This document shows positions 7,569-7,874 of a stretch of DNA of 7,874 nucleotides, one piece after another. The stretch lies in assembly GCA_017889845.1 (NCBI GenBank), contig JAGGAJ010000082.1, forward strand, positions 1 to 7,874, given 5' to 3'. The DNA comes from Deltaproteobacteria bacterium (GTDB lineage: Bacteria > Desulfobacterota > Deferrimicrobia > Deferrimicrobiales > Deferrimicrobiaceae). The position numbers and the translations under genes are program-made. Within the stretch, counting starts at the first letter, position 1; each line of letters starts with the position of its first letter. Under the pieces are notes generated by a model. It did no database searches, had not been told where the DNA came from, and saw only the letters and a program-made list of their open reading frames with translations.

Positions 7569-7874
7569 CTAGATCCGCATCCCGAGCACCCCGCCCTGGC
7601 CCCTACGTTTCGACTCGTACATCAGGCGGTCGGCGATGGCGAGGATCTGGCCGCGCTCCGCCGAATCGGGCGCGCATGTGGCGTAGCCGATGCTCGCGGT
7701 GAAGGAGATGACGTTCTCGCGGTCCGCGTCCAGGCGGACGCCCGAGATCCCCTCCGCGATGCGCCCGGCGATGGTCGCCACGGCGGGGAGGTCGGTTTCG
7801 GGGAGGATCACGGCGAACTCGTCCCCGCCGTACCGCGCCGCGATGTCGGTCTTGCGCAGGTGGGCGCCGAGGGC
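7569..7874 (-). CDS. Diguanylate cyclase GGDEF domain, N-terminus outside window
   Basis: The C-terminal 101 residues of a GGDEF protein that would make c-di-GMP from two GTP. The frame is open through the window end, so the real start lies beyond 7874. The active-site signature RYGGDEF is intact (window residues 14-20). An inhibitory I-site RxxD (RKTD, 7-10) lies exactly five residues before GGDEF, predicting product feedback. The end of the domain is canonical: SIGYAT (61-66), then AIADRLMYESKRRGQ (79-93), and the protein stops soon afterwards, so GGDEF is the last domain. Any sensor or receiver domain would be on the missing N-terminal side. It is the upstream gene of the kinase / zinc-ribbon operon, with a 2-nt gap to the kinase. 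Confidence 0.95.
   Translation of the reverse strand, partial: ALGAHLRKTDIAARYGGDEFAVILPETDLPAVATIAGRIAEGISGVRLDADRENVISFTASIGYATCAPDSAERGQILAIADRLMYESKRRGQGGVLGMRI

Overview
The window is GC-rich (C or G at most third codon positions) and densely packed. It looks like a bacterial chromosome from the broad Deltaproteobacteria / Desulfobacterota-Desulfuromonadota neighbourhood. That placement is an inference from protein style: a soluble GHKL kinase of a Geobacter-like type, a receiver protein with an acidic linker, and a ValS with Cys4 zinc knuckles. No ribosomal marker is present to confirm it.

Layout. (1) Positions 1-2493, minus strand: valS, valyl-tRNA synthetase, truncated by the window edge at its C-terminus. 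(2) 2594-3715, minus: a CheY-like receiver protein with a long acidic Pro/Ala/Glu linker and a helical tail that faintly resembles the C-terminus of PopZ/DUF2497 proteins. (3) 3741-5999, minus: an RNase R family exoribonuclease. These three genes lie head to tail in the order rnr, receiver protein, valS, with gaps of 25 and 100 nt, so they probably form one transcription unit. (4) 6000-6169: a divergent promoter region. A consensus-like promoter drives the tRNA on the plus strand and a weaker candidate serves rnr. (5) 6170-6256, plus: tRNA-Leu(CAG) with encoded CCA. (6) 6257-6484: a non-coding stretch rich in repeats. It holds a second, exact 20-nt copy of the tRNA 3' end, an inverted copy of the T-arm sequence, and two nested inverted repeats. 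(7) 6485-7874, minus: a signalling operon made of a GGDEF diguanylate cyclase (5' end outside the window), a small soluble histidine kinase starting 2 nt after it, and a 119-residue zinc-ribbon protein of unknown function.

How the genes may work together. The rnr / receiver / valS unit mixes RNA decay, translation and a signalling protein without an obvious DNA-binding output. The downstream operon carries a kinase with no sensor domain and a c-di-GMP synthase with an intact inhibitory site, so this short stretch has two-component and c-di-GMP parts on both sides of a tRNA gene. The least explained part is the 228-nt stretch behind the tRNA. It could be the scar of a tRNA-targeted integration event, a decayed tRNA duplicate, or a structured precursor trailer. 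No complete mobile element, CRISPR array or defence system is visible.
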